DNA of 64,000 nt. It comes from Desulforamulus reducens MI-1 (GTDB taxonomy: Bacteria > Bacillota > Desulfotomaculia > Desulfotomaculales > Desulfotomaculaceae). The stretch's first letter is position 1, and every line of letters begins with the position of its first letter. The DNA is taken from NCBI RefSeq assembly GCF_000016165.1, contig NC_009253.1:124001-188000 (forward strand), in the 5' to 3' direction. The position numbers and the translations under genes are program-made. Positions 27,537 through 36,583 of this stretch are shown one piece after another. The notes under the pieces were generated by a model. It did not search any database. It saw only the letters and a program-made list of their open reading frames with translations, and had not been told where the DNA came from.

Positions 27537-28364
27537 ATGAGAAACCCTTATCTACCGCTGCCGATGAAATTGGTGAAGAACTTCACTGAGACATCAGACA
27601 AACTTATTCATACCTTTACCCTGGAATTCCAAAACGAACAAGATGCTGCAAGCTTCCAATATGAGCCGGGCCAATTTGCAGAACTAATGGTATACGGCAA
27701 AGGGGAAGCCCCCTTTGGTATTGCATCTTCCCCCACAGAGAAAGGAATTCTAAAATTCTCCGTGGCGAAAGTAGGAGTAGTGTCCACTGCCCTGCACATG
27801 CTGGAGGAAGGGGCCATTGTAGGTGTACGGGGTCCCTTGGGCAACAGCTACCCGCTGGAGCAACTGAAGGGTAAGAGCCTGACTATCATCGGCGGGGGCT
27901 TTGCCTTCACCACCCTGCGTTCCACCATCCAATACATTTTGGCGAACCGTGGGGACTATGGAGATTTAACTGTTATCTACGGTGCTCGGAACCCCGGCCT
28001 ATTGCTGTACAAAGATGAACTGGCTGAATGGGAAGCCAGAAGTGACATTAACCTAATCACCACCATCGACCGTGAAGTGGAAGGCTGGAATGGTCGAGTG
28101 GGCTTTATTCCCACGGTTACCAAGGATGTAGCACCCAAGACAGACTATGCCATTATCTGCGGACCACCGGTGATGATTAAGTTTACCATGCCGGTGCTGG
28201 TAGAGTGCGGCTTTACGCCGGACCGAATTATCATGAGCTTAGAGAACAGAATGAAATGCGGTATTGGTATGTGCGGTCGCTGCAACGTTGGCAGTAAATA
28301 TGTCTGCAAGGACGGCCCTGTATTTACCAAAGAACAGTTGGATAAGCTGCCCAACGAATATTAA
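27537..28364 (+). CDS. flxA: FAD/NAD(P)-binding subunit (FlxA/HydG-like), copy 1
   Basis: Flavoprotein of 275 residues of the ferredoxin-NADP reductase superfamily. The FAD-binding domain covers about 1-100 (YEPGQFAELMV), followed by the NAD(P)-binding domain with TIIGGGFAFTTLRS and CGPPVMI. The C-terminal Cys motif CGIGMCGRCNVGSKYVC binds [2Fe-2S]. This is the gamma-subunit type of sulfhydrogenase/AsrB and in Flx complexes it oxidises NADH. The duplicate ends exactly at its stop codon. The hdrD-like gene follows after 42 bases without a terminator. Confidence 0.88.
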   Translation: MRNPYLPLPMKLVKNFTETSDKLIHTFTLEFQNEQDAASFQYEPGQFAELMVYGKGEAPFGIASSPTEKGILKFSVAKVGVVSTALHMLEEGAIVGVRGPLGNSYPLEQLKGKSLTIIGGGFAFTTLRSTIQYILANRGDYGDLTVIYGARNPGLLLYKDELAEWEARSDINLITTIDREVEGWNGRVGFIPTVTKDVAPKTDYAIICGPPVMIKFTMPVLVECGFTPDRIIMSLENRMKCGIGMCGRCNVGSKYVCKDGPVFTKEQLDKLPNEY

Positions 28365-28406
28365 TCAACAGATAGATATCAACTGAGAAGGGGGAGGAAT
28401 TCGATT

Positions 28407-29663
28407 ATGTCTGAGAATGCCAAGGTCCAAGAACCCGAAGTTATTAATTTCTCTAACATGGATCCCAAATTTAGAGATGAAGTGATGGAAAAACTTAAAA
28501 ATATTGATTGGACTCAGTGCTTGGCCTGCGGAATGTGCACTGCCGGCTGTCCCTACGCTGATGTTCACGGGAACAATGACCCCCGTAAGTTCCTGCGTAA
28601 GCTGGTACTGGGACTTCGCGAAGAGGCTCTCAAAGATCCTTTCATTTGGAATTGTACAGTCTGTGAGCGTTGTACTGTTGAATGCCCCATGGGTATAAAC
28701 TTCGGTATTATTACCCGTGGTATGAGGGGTCAATTTGGTATTCCCACGCCTGGATTTATGGATAAGGTTGTTAATGAACACATTCATTCTGGTAACCAGA
28801 TGGATGTTCCTCAGGATGAATATCAAGAAACCATTGAGTGGATTGAGGAAGAACTGCAGGAAGAATTAGGCGATCCTAATTATAAAGTTAATGTTGGTAA
28901 AAAGGGTGCAGAGTTTATCTTTGGCCTGAATGCCCGTGAAATTAAATACTACTCCCATGAATTACAAGAAATCCTTAAGGTGTTCTACTATGCCAAGGCC
29001 GATTATACCCTGGGTGAGCACCGTTGGGACTGCACAAACTTGGCATTATTCAGTGGGAAAAACGACGATTTCTGTGAAATTCAGCGTCCCTTCTTTGAAG
29101 AAGCAGTTCGCTTGGGTGTAAAGAAAATTGTTGTTACCGAGTGTGGCCACGCCTATAAGTCAACTCGTTTGTTTGACGAAAAATTCTGGGATGGTCCCAA
29201 GCTTCCCATTCTCAGTGTTTTGGAAGTTTACGATGAGTGGATTAAAAATGGTACACTGAAAGTAGATCCCAGTCGTAACCCTGAACCTTGCACCGTGCAC
29301 GATCCCTGTAACTTGGTACGTAAATCCGGTGTTTTAGATGCTAACCGTAACGTTATGAACGCCATTTGCTCCGATTTCCGTGAGATGTATCCCAATCGTC
29401 AGTACAACTACTGCTGCGGTGCTGGTGGTGGCGCTCTGGCCGTACCTGAACAAAAATCCATGCGGATGGAAAAGGCCAGAAGGAAGATTGAGCAAATTGA
29501 CGCCACTGGAGCAACCACTGTTGCTATTCCTTGTCACAACTGTATGGACCAGTTTACTGACATGAATAAGGAATACAAGAAGGGCTGGAAGTGTACCCAT
29601 ATTACACCGCTCTTGGCAAAGGCAATCATTCTTCCCGACTGGGCTAAAAAAGAAGAAGAGTAG
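28407..29663 (+). CDS. HdrD-like iron-sulfur/CCG-domain protein (single copy)
   Basis: Protein of 418 residues combining HdrC-like and HdrB-like parts. N-terminal ferredoxin motifs CLACGMCTAGCPY (about 38-50) and CTVCERCTVECPM precede a Cys-rich C-terminal domain with VHDPCNLVRK, YCCGAGGGAL and IPCHNCMDQF, the CCG type that holds the non-cubane cluster in heterodisulfide reductases. The length is like HdrD (~410). It sits between the two hdrA/flx units and lacks a duplicate. I infer that it is the acceptor-reducing subunit for a disulfide or a DsrC-like trisulfide. It prefers GTT for Val whereas the flanking units prefer GTA. DsrK/TmcB-like naming is also possible. Confidence 0.85.
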   Translation: MSENAKVQEPEVINFSNMDPKFRDEVMEKLKNIDWTQCLACGMCTAGCPYADVHGNNDPRKFLRKLVLGLREEALKDPFIWNCTVCERCTVECPMGINFGIITRGMRGQFGIPTPGFMDKVVNEHIHSGNQMDVPQDEYQETIEWIEEELQEELGDPNYKVNVGKKGAEFIFGLNAREIKYYSHELQEILKVFYYAKADYTLGEHRWDCTNLALFSGKNDDFCEIQRPFFEEAVRLGVKKIVVTECGHAYKSTRLFDEKFWDGPKLPILSVLEVYDEWIKNGTLKVDPSRNPEPCTVHDPCNLVRKSGVLDANRNVMNAICSDFREMYPNRQYNYCCGAGGGALAVPEQKSMRMEKARRKIEQIDATGATTVAIPCHNCMDQFTDMNKEYKKGWKCTHITPLLAKAIILPDWAKKEEE

Positions 29664-29691
29664 ACCCATAGATAATGACAGGTTTTAGGTG

Positions 29692-29732
29692 ACCCTGACC
29701 GCGGGTCTTGCCCCGTGGATTCAGGGTTTCCT
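29692..29732 (+). terminator. Terminator after hdrD-like gene
   Basis: ACCCTGA-CCGCGGG pairs with CCCGTGG-TCAGGGT (29692-29705, 29712-29727, one G-T pair and an AT bulge), followed by TTCCTTTG. It should end or attenuate transcription before hdrA copy 2. Confidence 0.75.
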
Positions 29733-29797
29733 TTGTAAAATAGCGAAAATTTCGGAAATAAGTGATATAAATTCTGCTACGGATGCGAGGTGCGAAA

Positions 29798-32700
29798 ATG
29801 ACTACAACCAATAAAGTAGGAGCTGTGTTGGTAGTGGGCTCCGGGATAGCCGGTATCCAGGCATCCCTGGACTTAGCTGAATCCGGTTACTATGTATACC
29901 TGGTGGAAAGAGAGCCGGCCATTGGTGGTACCATGCCCATGCTGGATAAAACCTTCCCCACTAACGACTGCTCCATGTGTATTCTATCTCCCAAACTAGT
30001 AGATTGTGGGAGACACCTGAACGTAAACAGCATGACCAACTCAGAAGTAGTTGGACTGGAAGGGGAACCAGGAAACTTTAAGGTAACCATACGGACCAAA
30101 GCCCGTTACATCGACGTAAATAAATGTACAGGCTGTGGCAGCTGCGCCGAGGCCTGTCCAGTGAAAGTAGACGACGCCTTTAACCAGGGTTTAAACAAAC
30201 GGAAAGCCATCTACAAGCTGTACGCCCAGGCATTCCCCAATGCCTATGCCATAGACAGCAGTAAATGCTTAAAATTCAAAAACCTAAGCAATGACAAACT
30301 CTGTGGGAAATGCATAAAAGCATGTCAGGCTGGGGCCATTAACCACCACATGCAGGATGAAGAAACCCAAATTGAAGTAGGTTCTATCGTGCTGGTACCG
30401 GGCTTTGAAGCCTTTGACCCAACCCAACTTGAATTATATCAATACGGTAAACTGAAAAACGTAGTAACCTCCCTGGAATTTGAAAGAATCCTGAGTGCCT
30501 CTGGACCCTTTGGAGGACACCTCATACGCCCCAGTGACCATAAAGAACCTCAAAAAGTTGCCTGGATCCAATGCGTGGGTTCCCGGAACTGCCGGATAGG
30601 TAATGGCTACTGTTCCTCAGTATGCTGTATGTACGCAATCAAACAGGCAGTTATTGCCAAGGAACACACCCCGTACGACCTAGGAGCCTCCATATTCTAC
30701 ATGGACATGCGGACCTACGGTAAAGACTTTGAAAAATACTACGAACGTTCCAAAGCCCAATATGGCGTAAACTTTGTACGTAGCCGTGTATACAGCCTAG
30801 ACCTTGGTGAAAATGACAACGTAAAAATACGCTATGCCTTAGAAGATGGCACCGTAATAACCGAAGAATACGATATGGTGGTACTGTCGGTGGGTTTAGA
30901 ACCCCACAAAGCAGCTGTAGAACTGGCAAAAACACTGGGAGTTGAACTGAACCAATACAACTTTGTGGATGTACCAGAACTAAGTGGAGTTGCTACCAAC
31001 AAGCCCGGCGTATACGTAGCAGGTGCTTTCAGCGGCCCCAGAGACATTCCGGAAACCGTTATGCAGGCCAGTGCAGCAGCAGGAGAAGTACAAAAACTGC
31101 TGGCAGAAGCCAAAGGGACCCTGACCAAAACCAAAGAATACCCGGCACCCAAAGATGTGTCCGGTGAAATAGTACGGACCGGCGTATTTGTCTGCCACTG
31201 CGGTATAAACATCGGCGGTGTGGTAGACGTACCCTCGGTAGCCGAATATGCCAAGACACTACCTGGCGTAGTATACGCCACCGAAAAACTGTACGCCTGT
31301 TCCCAGGACGCCAGTGCCCAGATCAAAGAAGCCATAGAAGAACATGGCCTAAACCGGATTGTGGTGGCCTCCTGTAGCCCGCGTACCCACGAACCCATGT
31401 TCCAAGAGACCTTAAAAGAGGCAGGACTGAACCCGCACCTCTTTGAAATGACAAACATCCGTGACCACTGCTCCTGGGTACACCAGAACGAACCTGAAAA
31501 GGCCACCGAAAAAGCCAAAGACCTAGTAAAAATGGCTGTTAAAAAAGCAGCCCTGCTGGAACCCGTACACCCCATTACCCTGCCCATGAACCATGATGTA
31601 CTGGTCATTGGAGGCGGCGTATCTGGCTTAACCTCTGCCCTGAATCTGGCTGACCAGGGCTACCAAGTATATATAGTAGAAAAAGCTGAAGAACTGGGTG
31701 GTATCGCCAAACGTATTAAGTATGGTATGGGCGGCGAAGATGTACCAGCCTACCTTAACGAACTAATTGGCAAAGTAAATAGCCATACAAAGATTAAAGT
31801 CTATACCAGCGTAGAAATAGCTGATGTACAGGGCTTTATGGGCAACTACCAAACCAAACTGACCAACGGTGAAGAAATTAAACATGGTGTAGTCATCATA
31901 GCCACCGGCGCTGCTGAATACCAGCCCACGGAATACCTGTATGGCCACAACACCCGAGTACGCACCCTGCTGGAAGTAGAAGGAATGCTGGCAGACGGTA
32001 AACTGCAAAACGCCAACAACTATGTCTTTATCCAATGCGTGGGCAGCCGCGATGACGAGCGACCCTACTGCAGCCGGATTTGCTGTACTAAGTCCATCAA
32101 ACTGGCTCTGAAAGTAAAAGAAGCTAAACCAAGTGCCAACGTCTACATTCTCTACCGTGACATCCGTACCTACGGCTACTTCGAAGACCTGTACACCGAA
32201 GCCCGCCGTAAAGGAGTCGTCTTTGTACGCTACAGTGTGGATGCCAAACCGGTAGTAGAAGGAACCAGCTTTGGTACCAAAGTAACCTTTACAGATCATG
32301 TTCTAAACCGTCCCGTAGAAATCTACGCAGACATTATCGGACTGGCCACAGCCATTGTACCCAACGATAACACATCCCTGTCCAAACTATTTAAAGTGCC
32401 CATCAACGCAGAAGGCTTCTTCTTAGAAGCCCACATGAAATTGCGTCCGGTGGACTTTGGAACGGACGGAGTATTCATGTGCGGACTAGCCCATGGACCG
32501 AAAAACCTGGAAGAAAACATTTCCCAGGCAAAAGCGGCAGCCGGACGTGCCGTTACAGCCTTGGCCAAGGAAAACATCGAAACAGATGGTAAAGCAGCCT
32601 ATGTTGACAAACGGAAATGTATGGCCTGCGGTGTCTGCGTAGAAGTATGCCCGGCCAAAGCAGCAACCCTAGTAACCGATGAGAGAGGCAACACCGCAGC

Positions 32701-32830
32701 AGATATTAACCCGGCCTTGTGCAAAGGTTGTGGAGCATGCTCCTCCTCCTGCCGTTGCGGAGCCATCAACGTAAAAGGCTGCAGCAACGAACAACTCATG
32801 GCCATGGTACAGGCGGTGGCCTGGCAGTAG
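29798..32830 (+). CDS. hdrA: HdrA-type flavin/iron-sulfur protein, copy 2
   Basis: Identical to copy 1 except Val967 to Ala, in the linker between the two C-terminal [4Fe-4S] motifs; the change should be neutral. ATG 29798 has GAGGTG at 29787-29792; an in-frame ATG at 29783 would add five residues but has no ribosome site. The direct initiation signal contrasts with the uORF arrangement of copy 1. I found no consensus promoter in the 127 bases before it, so it may be expressed by read-through of the upstream terminator or from a weak promoter. Confidence 0.93.
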   Translation: MTTTNKVGAVLVVGSGIAGIQASLDLAESGYYVYLVEREPAIGGTMPMLDKTFPTNDCSMCILSPKLVDCGRHLNVNSMTNSEVVGLEGEPGNFKVTIRTKARYIDVNKCTGCGSCAEACPVKVDDAFNQGLNKRKAIYKLYAQAFPNAYAIDSSKCLKFKNLSNDKLCGKCIKACQAGAINHHMQDEETQIEVGSIVLVPGFEAFDPTQLELYQYGKLKNVVTSLEFERILSASGPFGGHLIRPSDHKEPQKVAWIQCVGSRNCRIGNGYCSSVCCMYAIKQAVIAKEHTPYDLGASIFYMDMRTYGKDFEKYYERSKAQYGVNFVRSRVYSLDLGENDNVKIRYALEDGTVITEEYDMVVLSVGLEPHKAAVELAKTLGVELNQYNFVDVPELSGVATNKPGVYVAGAFSGPRDIPETVMQASAAAGEVQKLLAEAKGTLTKTKEYPAPKDVSGEIVRTGVFVCHCGINIGGVVDVPSVAEYAKTLPGVVYATEKLYACSQDASAQIKEAIEEHGLNRIVVASCSPRTHEPMFQETLKEAGLNPHLFEMTNIRDHCSWVHQNEPEKATEKAKDLVKMAVKKAALLEPVHPITLPMNHDVLVIGGGVSGLTSALNLADQGYQVYIVEKAEELGGIAKRIKYGMGGEDVPAYLNELIGKVNSHTKIKVYTSVEIADVQGFMGNYQTKLTNGEEIKHGVVIIATGAAEYQPTEYLYGHNTRVRTLLEVEGMLADGKLQNANNYVFIQCVGSRDDERPYCSRICCTKSIKLALKVKEAKPSANVYILYRDIRTYGYFEDLYTEARRKGVVFVRYSVDAKPVVEGTSFGTKVTFTDHVLNRPVEIYADIIGLATAIVPNDNTSLSKLFKVPINAEGFFLEAHMKLRPVDFGTDGVFMCGLAHGPKNLEENISQAKAAAGRAVTALAKENIETDGKAAYVDKRKCMACGVCVEVCPAKAATLVTDERGNTAADINPALCKGCGACSSSCRCGAINVKGCSNEQLMAMVQAVAWQ

Positions 32831-33152
32831 CGTAAGCTTTGGGGTCGTGCTTATGGGTCGGCCATGGGCTGTGAGCCATTGGAAGAAATGGCTAAACGAA
32901 AAATGATTCCCTAAAATAGAAGGACAAACAACCAATATACTGGTCAGGGCGGTGCTTGCACCGCCTGACCTTAGGATATTCAGATACACCTAAGAATTAC
33001 AACTCGGCCCAAAAAAGCCCGGGTCCCAGGGCCCAGGGCTCACGGCCAAAAAGAAAGACCAATTAACAAAATAACTCACAGCTAAAAAGCTGAAGGCCGA
33101 AGGCTGATGGCTGACGGCTGAACAGCCTTTGGCTGTTCCAGGAGGGAAGAAA
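32831..33152 (+). other. Hairpin- and repeat-rich spacer, copy 2
   Basis: Same 322 bases as in copy 1, with no difference seen: ATGAGC-type repeat (about 32848-32883), hairpin at 32942-32970, and the degenerate GGCTGA tract and AACAGCC/GGCTGTT stem-loop before the ribosome site. That a non-coding spacer is this well preserved argues for a very recent duplication or continuing gene conversion. Confidence 0.6.
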
Positions 33153-33575
33153 ATGGCCGAACGAGAACCAAAAATTGTGGCGTTTCTATGCAACTGGTGC
33201 AGTTATGCCGGCGCAGACCTGGCAGGGGTAGGCCGACTGCAATACCCCCCAAATATCCGTGTAGTACGGGTACCCTGCTCCGGACGAATTAACCCACTGT
33301 TTATCATGGGTGCACTGAGATCTGGTGCCGATGCAATACTAACCTCTGGCTGACACCCCGGTGACTGCCACTATGTTAGTGGCAATCTGGTGGCCCGCCG
33401 TAAATTCGCGCTGATGAAAAACCTCTTAAACTACATGGGAGTCGAAAAAGACCGAGTGAACTTCACCTGGGTATCAGCGTCTGAAGGGGCAAGATTTGCG
33501 GATCTGATTACCGATCTGACCGGAAAAGTAAAAGAAATGGGACCCAACAAAGGTCTATTTCGTAAAGTGGAGTGA
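33153..33575 (+). CDS. flxD: MvhD/FlxD-type selenoprotein, copy 2
   Basis: Same 140-residue product as copy 1, again with an in-frame TGA (33351-33353) at residue 67 in place of the family's cluster-ligating Cys. Both copies keep an open frame on both sides of the TGA, which would not be expected if the codon were a random nonsense mutation. Without a selenocysteine system the product would stop at 66 residues and lose the HPGDCHY iron-sulfur site. Confidence 0.9.
33366..33384 (+). promoter_or_regulatory. SECIS-like hairpin, copy 2
   Basis: Identical stem TGCCACTA/TAGTGGCA with TGT loop, 12 bases after the TGA of the second selenoprotein gene. Confidence 0.7.
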
Positions 33576-33586
33576 GGTGAGAGGGA

Positions 33587-34531
33587 ATGAACAAAACCGA
33601 AAGTATTAGAGAAACCGCCAAGAAACTACTGGCAGAAAAGAAAGTAGACCTAGTGGTGGGATTTGCCCAAGGTAGCCTGCCCCTCCGCAGCACCCCGTAC
33701 TTTGCGAGGACACCGGAAGAGGCAGAAAAGCTCATCTGGAGCGCCACCTGTGAAAACAACCTGGCCAACTTTGTACGCAAGCGTACCGAAAAAGTAGCGG
33801 TAATCGCCAAGGGCTGCGATGTACGAGCCATTGTGGGATTGATCAAAGAAGGCCAAGTAAACAGGGAAAACCTAACCATCATCGGTGTACCCTGTGAAGG
33901 AATGGTAGACCGTAAACAAATCTGTCAGGCAGTGGGATGCAAAGAAATCCTGGAAGCAACCGACACCGGAGCAGAACTGGTACTCAAAGGAAAAGACTTT
34001 GAAAAGACAGTAGCCAAAGCCGAAGTTATGTTTGGCTCCTGCAAAACCTGCCAATACAACAACCCAGTAATCTTTGACGAACTAATTGGCGAACAAGTAG
34101 AAGTAAAAGAAGCAAACTATGCGGATATTGAAGCCTTTGAAGCCTTGAGTGACGAAGAACGTGCAGCATTCATAGCCAAAGAAATGGAAAAATGCATCCG
34201 TTGCTACGCCTGTCGGCAGGCCTGCCCCATGTGCTACTGCAGCGAATGCTTCGTAGACTGCGGCGCCCCTGCCTGGATTGGTAAAAGTGCCGCCAACGTA
34301 GATGACAATGCCCTGTTCCAGGCGGTAAGAGTACTGCACCTGGCAGGACGTTGCGTGGACTGTGGTGCCTGTGAAAGAGCTTGTCCCATGGGCATAAAAC
34401 TGTCCCTGCTAAACCGCAAGATGGTGAAGGATGTAAAAGAACTGTTTGGTGCAGAAGCCGGCGTAAACCTAGAAGATCCCCCGGCCCTAAACACCCATAA
34501 GTTCGAAGATAATGAAGACTTCATGCTATAG
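33587..34531 (+). CDS. FrhB-like/ferredoxin iron-sulfur subunit (FlxC-type), copy 2
   Basis: Product identical to the 314-residue protein of copy 1: FrhB-like N-terminal domain, then CIRCYACRQACPMCYC and CVDCGACERACPM cluster motifs. Eleven bases separate it from the selenoprotein gene and 17 from the next. No base difference from copy 1 was noticed. Role as for copy 1: relay between NADH-oxidising and HdrA modules. Confidence 0.82.
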   Translation: MNKTESIRETAKKLLAEKKVDLVVGFAQGSLPLRSTPYFARTPEEAEKLIWSATCENNLANFVRKRTEKVAVIAKGCDVRAIVGLIKEGQVNRENLTIIGVPCEGMVDRKQICQAVGCKEILEATDTGAELVLKGKDFEKTVAKAEVMFGSCKTCQYNNPVIFDELIGEQVEVKEANYADIEAFEALSDEERAAFIAKEMEKCIRCYACRQACPMCYCSECFVDCGAPAWIGKSAANVDDNALFQAVRVLHLAGRCVDCGACERACPMGIKLSLLNRKMVKDVKELFGAEAGVNLEDPPALNTHKFEDNEDFML

Positions 34532-34548
34532 GAGTGAGGTGAAAAAGG

Positions 34549-35553
34549 ATGATTCTAAACAAAAGCGAAACCGCGAGTTTACTGGACAAACTGGCAAATG
34601 AATACCGAGTGATTGCCCCGGTAGAAAAAGAAGGCCTGGTACAATTCGCAGCAATTCAAAAGGGTGAAGAGGCCAAACTAGACTACATGAATGCCAAAAA
34701 ACCTGGCAAAGAAATCCTTTTCCCTCAGTCTGAAGAACTGTATAGCTATACAGTGGATGCTGAAGGAGTAAGGATGCAAGATAACGTTGATCCGAAGGCC
34801 ACCATTGTATTTGGTATGCGCCCCTGCGACGTAAAATCCATGGTACTATTGGACAATGTGTTTAAAAATGATCAATATGAAGATGTATACTACCTGACTC
34901 GTCGGGCCAATACCCTGATCGTGGGACTGGGCTGTAATGAACCGTCAGCCACCTGTTTCTGCAGCAGCATGAGCTGTGGTCCCTTTGCCAAAGAAGGAAG
35001 CGATATCTTCCTGACAGACATTGGAGAGGCCTACGTGGTAGAAGGCATCAGCGAAAAAGGAAAAGAATTATTGGCCAAACTGGGCTTAGCCGAAGCCAGT
35101 GCAGAAGCAAAGGGTCAAGCGGCCAAACTGCAAGAAGAAACCAAGGCAGATGGCAGCGTTAACATTGAAGGTCTGGCAGAAAAACTGGGCGGCATGTTTG
35201 AACATCCATACTGGGATAGCCTGTATGAAAAATGCCTGGGCTGCGGAGCCTGCACCTACCTGTGTCCCACCTGCCACTGTTTTGACATAGCAGATGAAGC
35301 CACAGATTGCAACGGCTGCCGGGTAAGAAACTGGGATGCCTGCATGTTCCCGCTATTTACCCTGCATGGTTCCGGTCACAACCCAAGACCGGGTGGAAAG
35401 GCTCGTTGGAGACAAAGACTCATGCACAAATTTAACTACTTTGTAGAACGCTACAATGCCACAGCCTGTGTTGGTTGCGGTAGGTGCATCAAAAACTGTC
35501 CTGTAAACCTGGATATTCGCCAAGTATTGGCCGATGTCCGGGCGTTGGACTAG
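34549..35553 (+). CDS. 4Fe-4S dicluster subunit (FlxB/HydB/AsrA-like), copy 2
   Basis: Same 334-residue product as copy 1. One silent change was seen at 35478 (GGT TGC versus GGT TGT) inside the last ferredoxin motif CVGCGRCIKNC. The N-terminal GMRPCDVKS region and the CLGCGACTYLC motif are unchanged. Confidence 0.85.
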   Translation: MILNKSETASLLDKLANEYRVIAPVEKEGLVQFAAIQKGEEAKLDYMNAKKPGKEILFPQSEELYSYTVDAEGVRMQDNVDPKATIVFGMRPCDVKSMVLLDNVFKNDQYEDVYYLTRRANTLIVGLGCNEPSATCFCSSMSCGPFAKEGSDIFLTDIGEAYVVEGISEKGKELLAKLGLAEASAEAKGQAAKLQEETKADGSVNIEGLAEKLGGMFEHPYWDSLYEKCLGCGACTYLCPTCHCFDIADEATDCNGCRVRNWDACMFPLFTLHGSGHNPRPGGKARWRQRLMHKFNYFVERYNATACVGCGRCIKNCPVNLDIRQVLADVRALD

Positions 35554-35574
35554 CGGAAGCGAGGTTGAAAAGAG

Positions 35575-36402
35575 ATGAGAAACCCTTATCTACCGCTGCC
35601 GATGAAATTGGTGAAGAACTTCACTGAGACATCAGACAAACTTATTCATACCTTTACCCTGGAATTCCAAAACGAACAAGATGCTGCAAGCTTCCAATAT
35701 GAGCCGGGCCAATTTGCAGAACTAATGGTATACGGCAAAGGGGAAGCCCCCTTTGGTATTGCATCTTCCCCCACAGAGAAAGGAATTCTAAAATTCTCCG
35801 TGGCGAAAGTAGGAGTAGTGTCCACTGCCCTGCACATGCTGGAGGAAGGGGCCATTGTAGGTGTACGGGGTCCCTTGGGCAACAGCTACCCGCTGGAGCA
35901 ACTGAAGGGTAAGAGCCTGACTATCATCGGCGGGGGCTTTGCCTTCACCACCCTGCGTTCCACCATCCAATACATTTTGGCGAACCGTGGGGACTATGGA
36001 GATTTAACTGTTATCTACGGTGCTCGGAACCCCGGCCTATTGCTGTACAAAGATGAACTGGCTGAATGGGAAGCCAGAAGTGACATTAACCTAATCACCA
36101 CCATCGACCGTGAAGTGGAAGGCTGGAATGGTCGAGTGGGCTTTATTCCCACGGTTACCAAGGATGTAGCACCCAAGACAGACTATGCCATTATCTGCGG
36201 ACCACCGGTGATGATTAAGTTTACCATGCCGGTGCTGGTAGAGTGCGGCTTTACGCCGGACCGAATTATCATGAGCTTAGAGAACAGAATGAAATGCGGT
36301 ATTGGTATGTGCGGTCGCTGCAACGTTGGCAGTAAATATGTCTGCAAGGACGGCCCTGTATTTACCAAAGAACAGTTGGATAAGCTGCCCAACGAATATT
36401 AA
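35575..36402 (+). CDS. flxA: FAD/NAD(P)-binding subunit (FlxA/HydG-like), copy 2
   Basis: Same 275-residue flavoprotein as copy 1, with FAD domain, NAD(P) domain and C-terminal CGIGMCGRCNVGSKYVC [2Fe-2S] motif. Sequence identity to copy 1 ends at the stop codon; here a strong terminator follows instead of an hdrD-like gene. The second unit therefore has no catalytic CCG subunit of its own and presumably shares the single hdrD-like product or works with a partner encoded elsewhere. Confidence 0.88.
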   Translation: MRNPYLPLPMKLVKNFTETSDKLIHTFTLEFQNEQDAASFQYEPGQFAELMVYGKGEAPFGIASSPTEKGILKFSVAKVGVVSTALHMLEEGAIVGVRGPLGNSYPLEQLKGKSLTIIGGGFAFTTLRSTIQYILANRGDYGDLTVIYGARNPGLLLYKDELAEWEARSDINLITTIDREVEGWNGRVGFIPTVTKDVAPKTDYAIICGPPVMIKFTMPVLVECGFTPDRIIMSLENRMKCGIGMCGRCNVGSKYVCKDGPVFTKEQLDKLPNEY

Positions 36403-36413
36403 AAATACCTAGT

Positions 36414-36443
36414 AAGGGACTGGTTTTATGCCAGTCCTTTTTA
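36414..36443 (+). terminator. Terminator of the second hdr/flx unit
   Basis: AAGGGACTGG pairs with GCCAGTCCTTT around a TTTTAT loop (36414-36423, 36430-36440), followed by TTTATTT. Confidence 0.9.
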
Positions 36444-36583
36444 TTTGCGTTTCTTATAATCAAGGGAAAAACGGCATAATATTTTACATACAAAGTAATA
36501 TTTGCATTACTAGGAAAGTTTCAACAGAATAAAGTATAATAAAATTAGGATGGCAAAAATCTGGATTCACCAGGAGGTACTCA

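Larger units (their letters stand above)
21753..28364 (+). repeat. 6,612-bp direct repeat, copy 1 (hdrA to FAD subunit)
   Basis: This stretch recurs at 29791-36402 without any gap at a constant offset of 8,038. By eye I found five substitutions, all C/T transitions: 22410, 22536, 22668, 24659 and 27440. Identity begins seven bases before the hdrA ATG and ends at the stop codon of the last gene. The 322-bp non-coding spacer inside is also unchanged. Copy 1 has T at four of the five variant sites and C at 22410. Confidence 0.97.
29791..36402 (+). repeat. 6,612-bp direct repeat, copy 2
   Basis: Second copy of 21753-28364. Variant sites seen are 30448 (T), 30574, 30706, 32697 and 35478 (all C). 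Only 32697 changes a residue. The sequences before 29791 and after 36402 are unrelated to those flanking copy 1 apart from the boundary word TGCGAAAATG. No insertion-sequence or terminal-repeat remnant is visible at the edges. Confidence 0.97.

Noticed and set aside
29791-36402. Second hdr/flx copy as a pure assembly artefact
   Set aside because: Five base differences and distinct flanks with their own ribosome site and terminator argue for a real duplicate, although only long reads can settle it.
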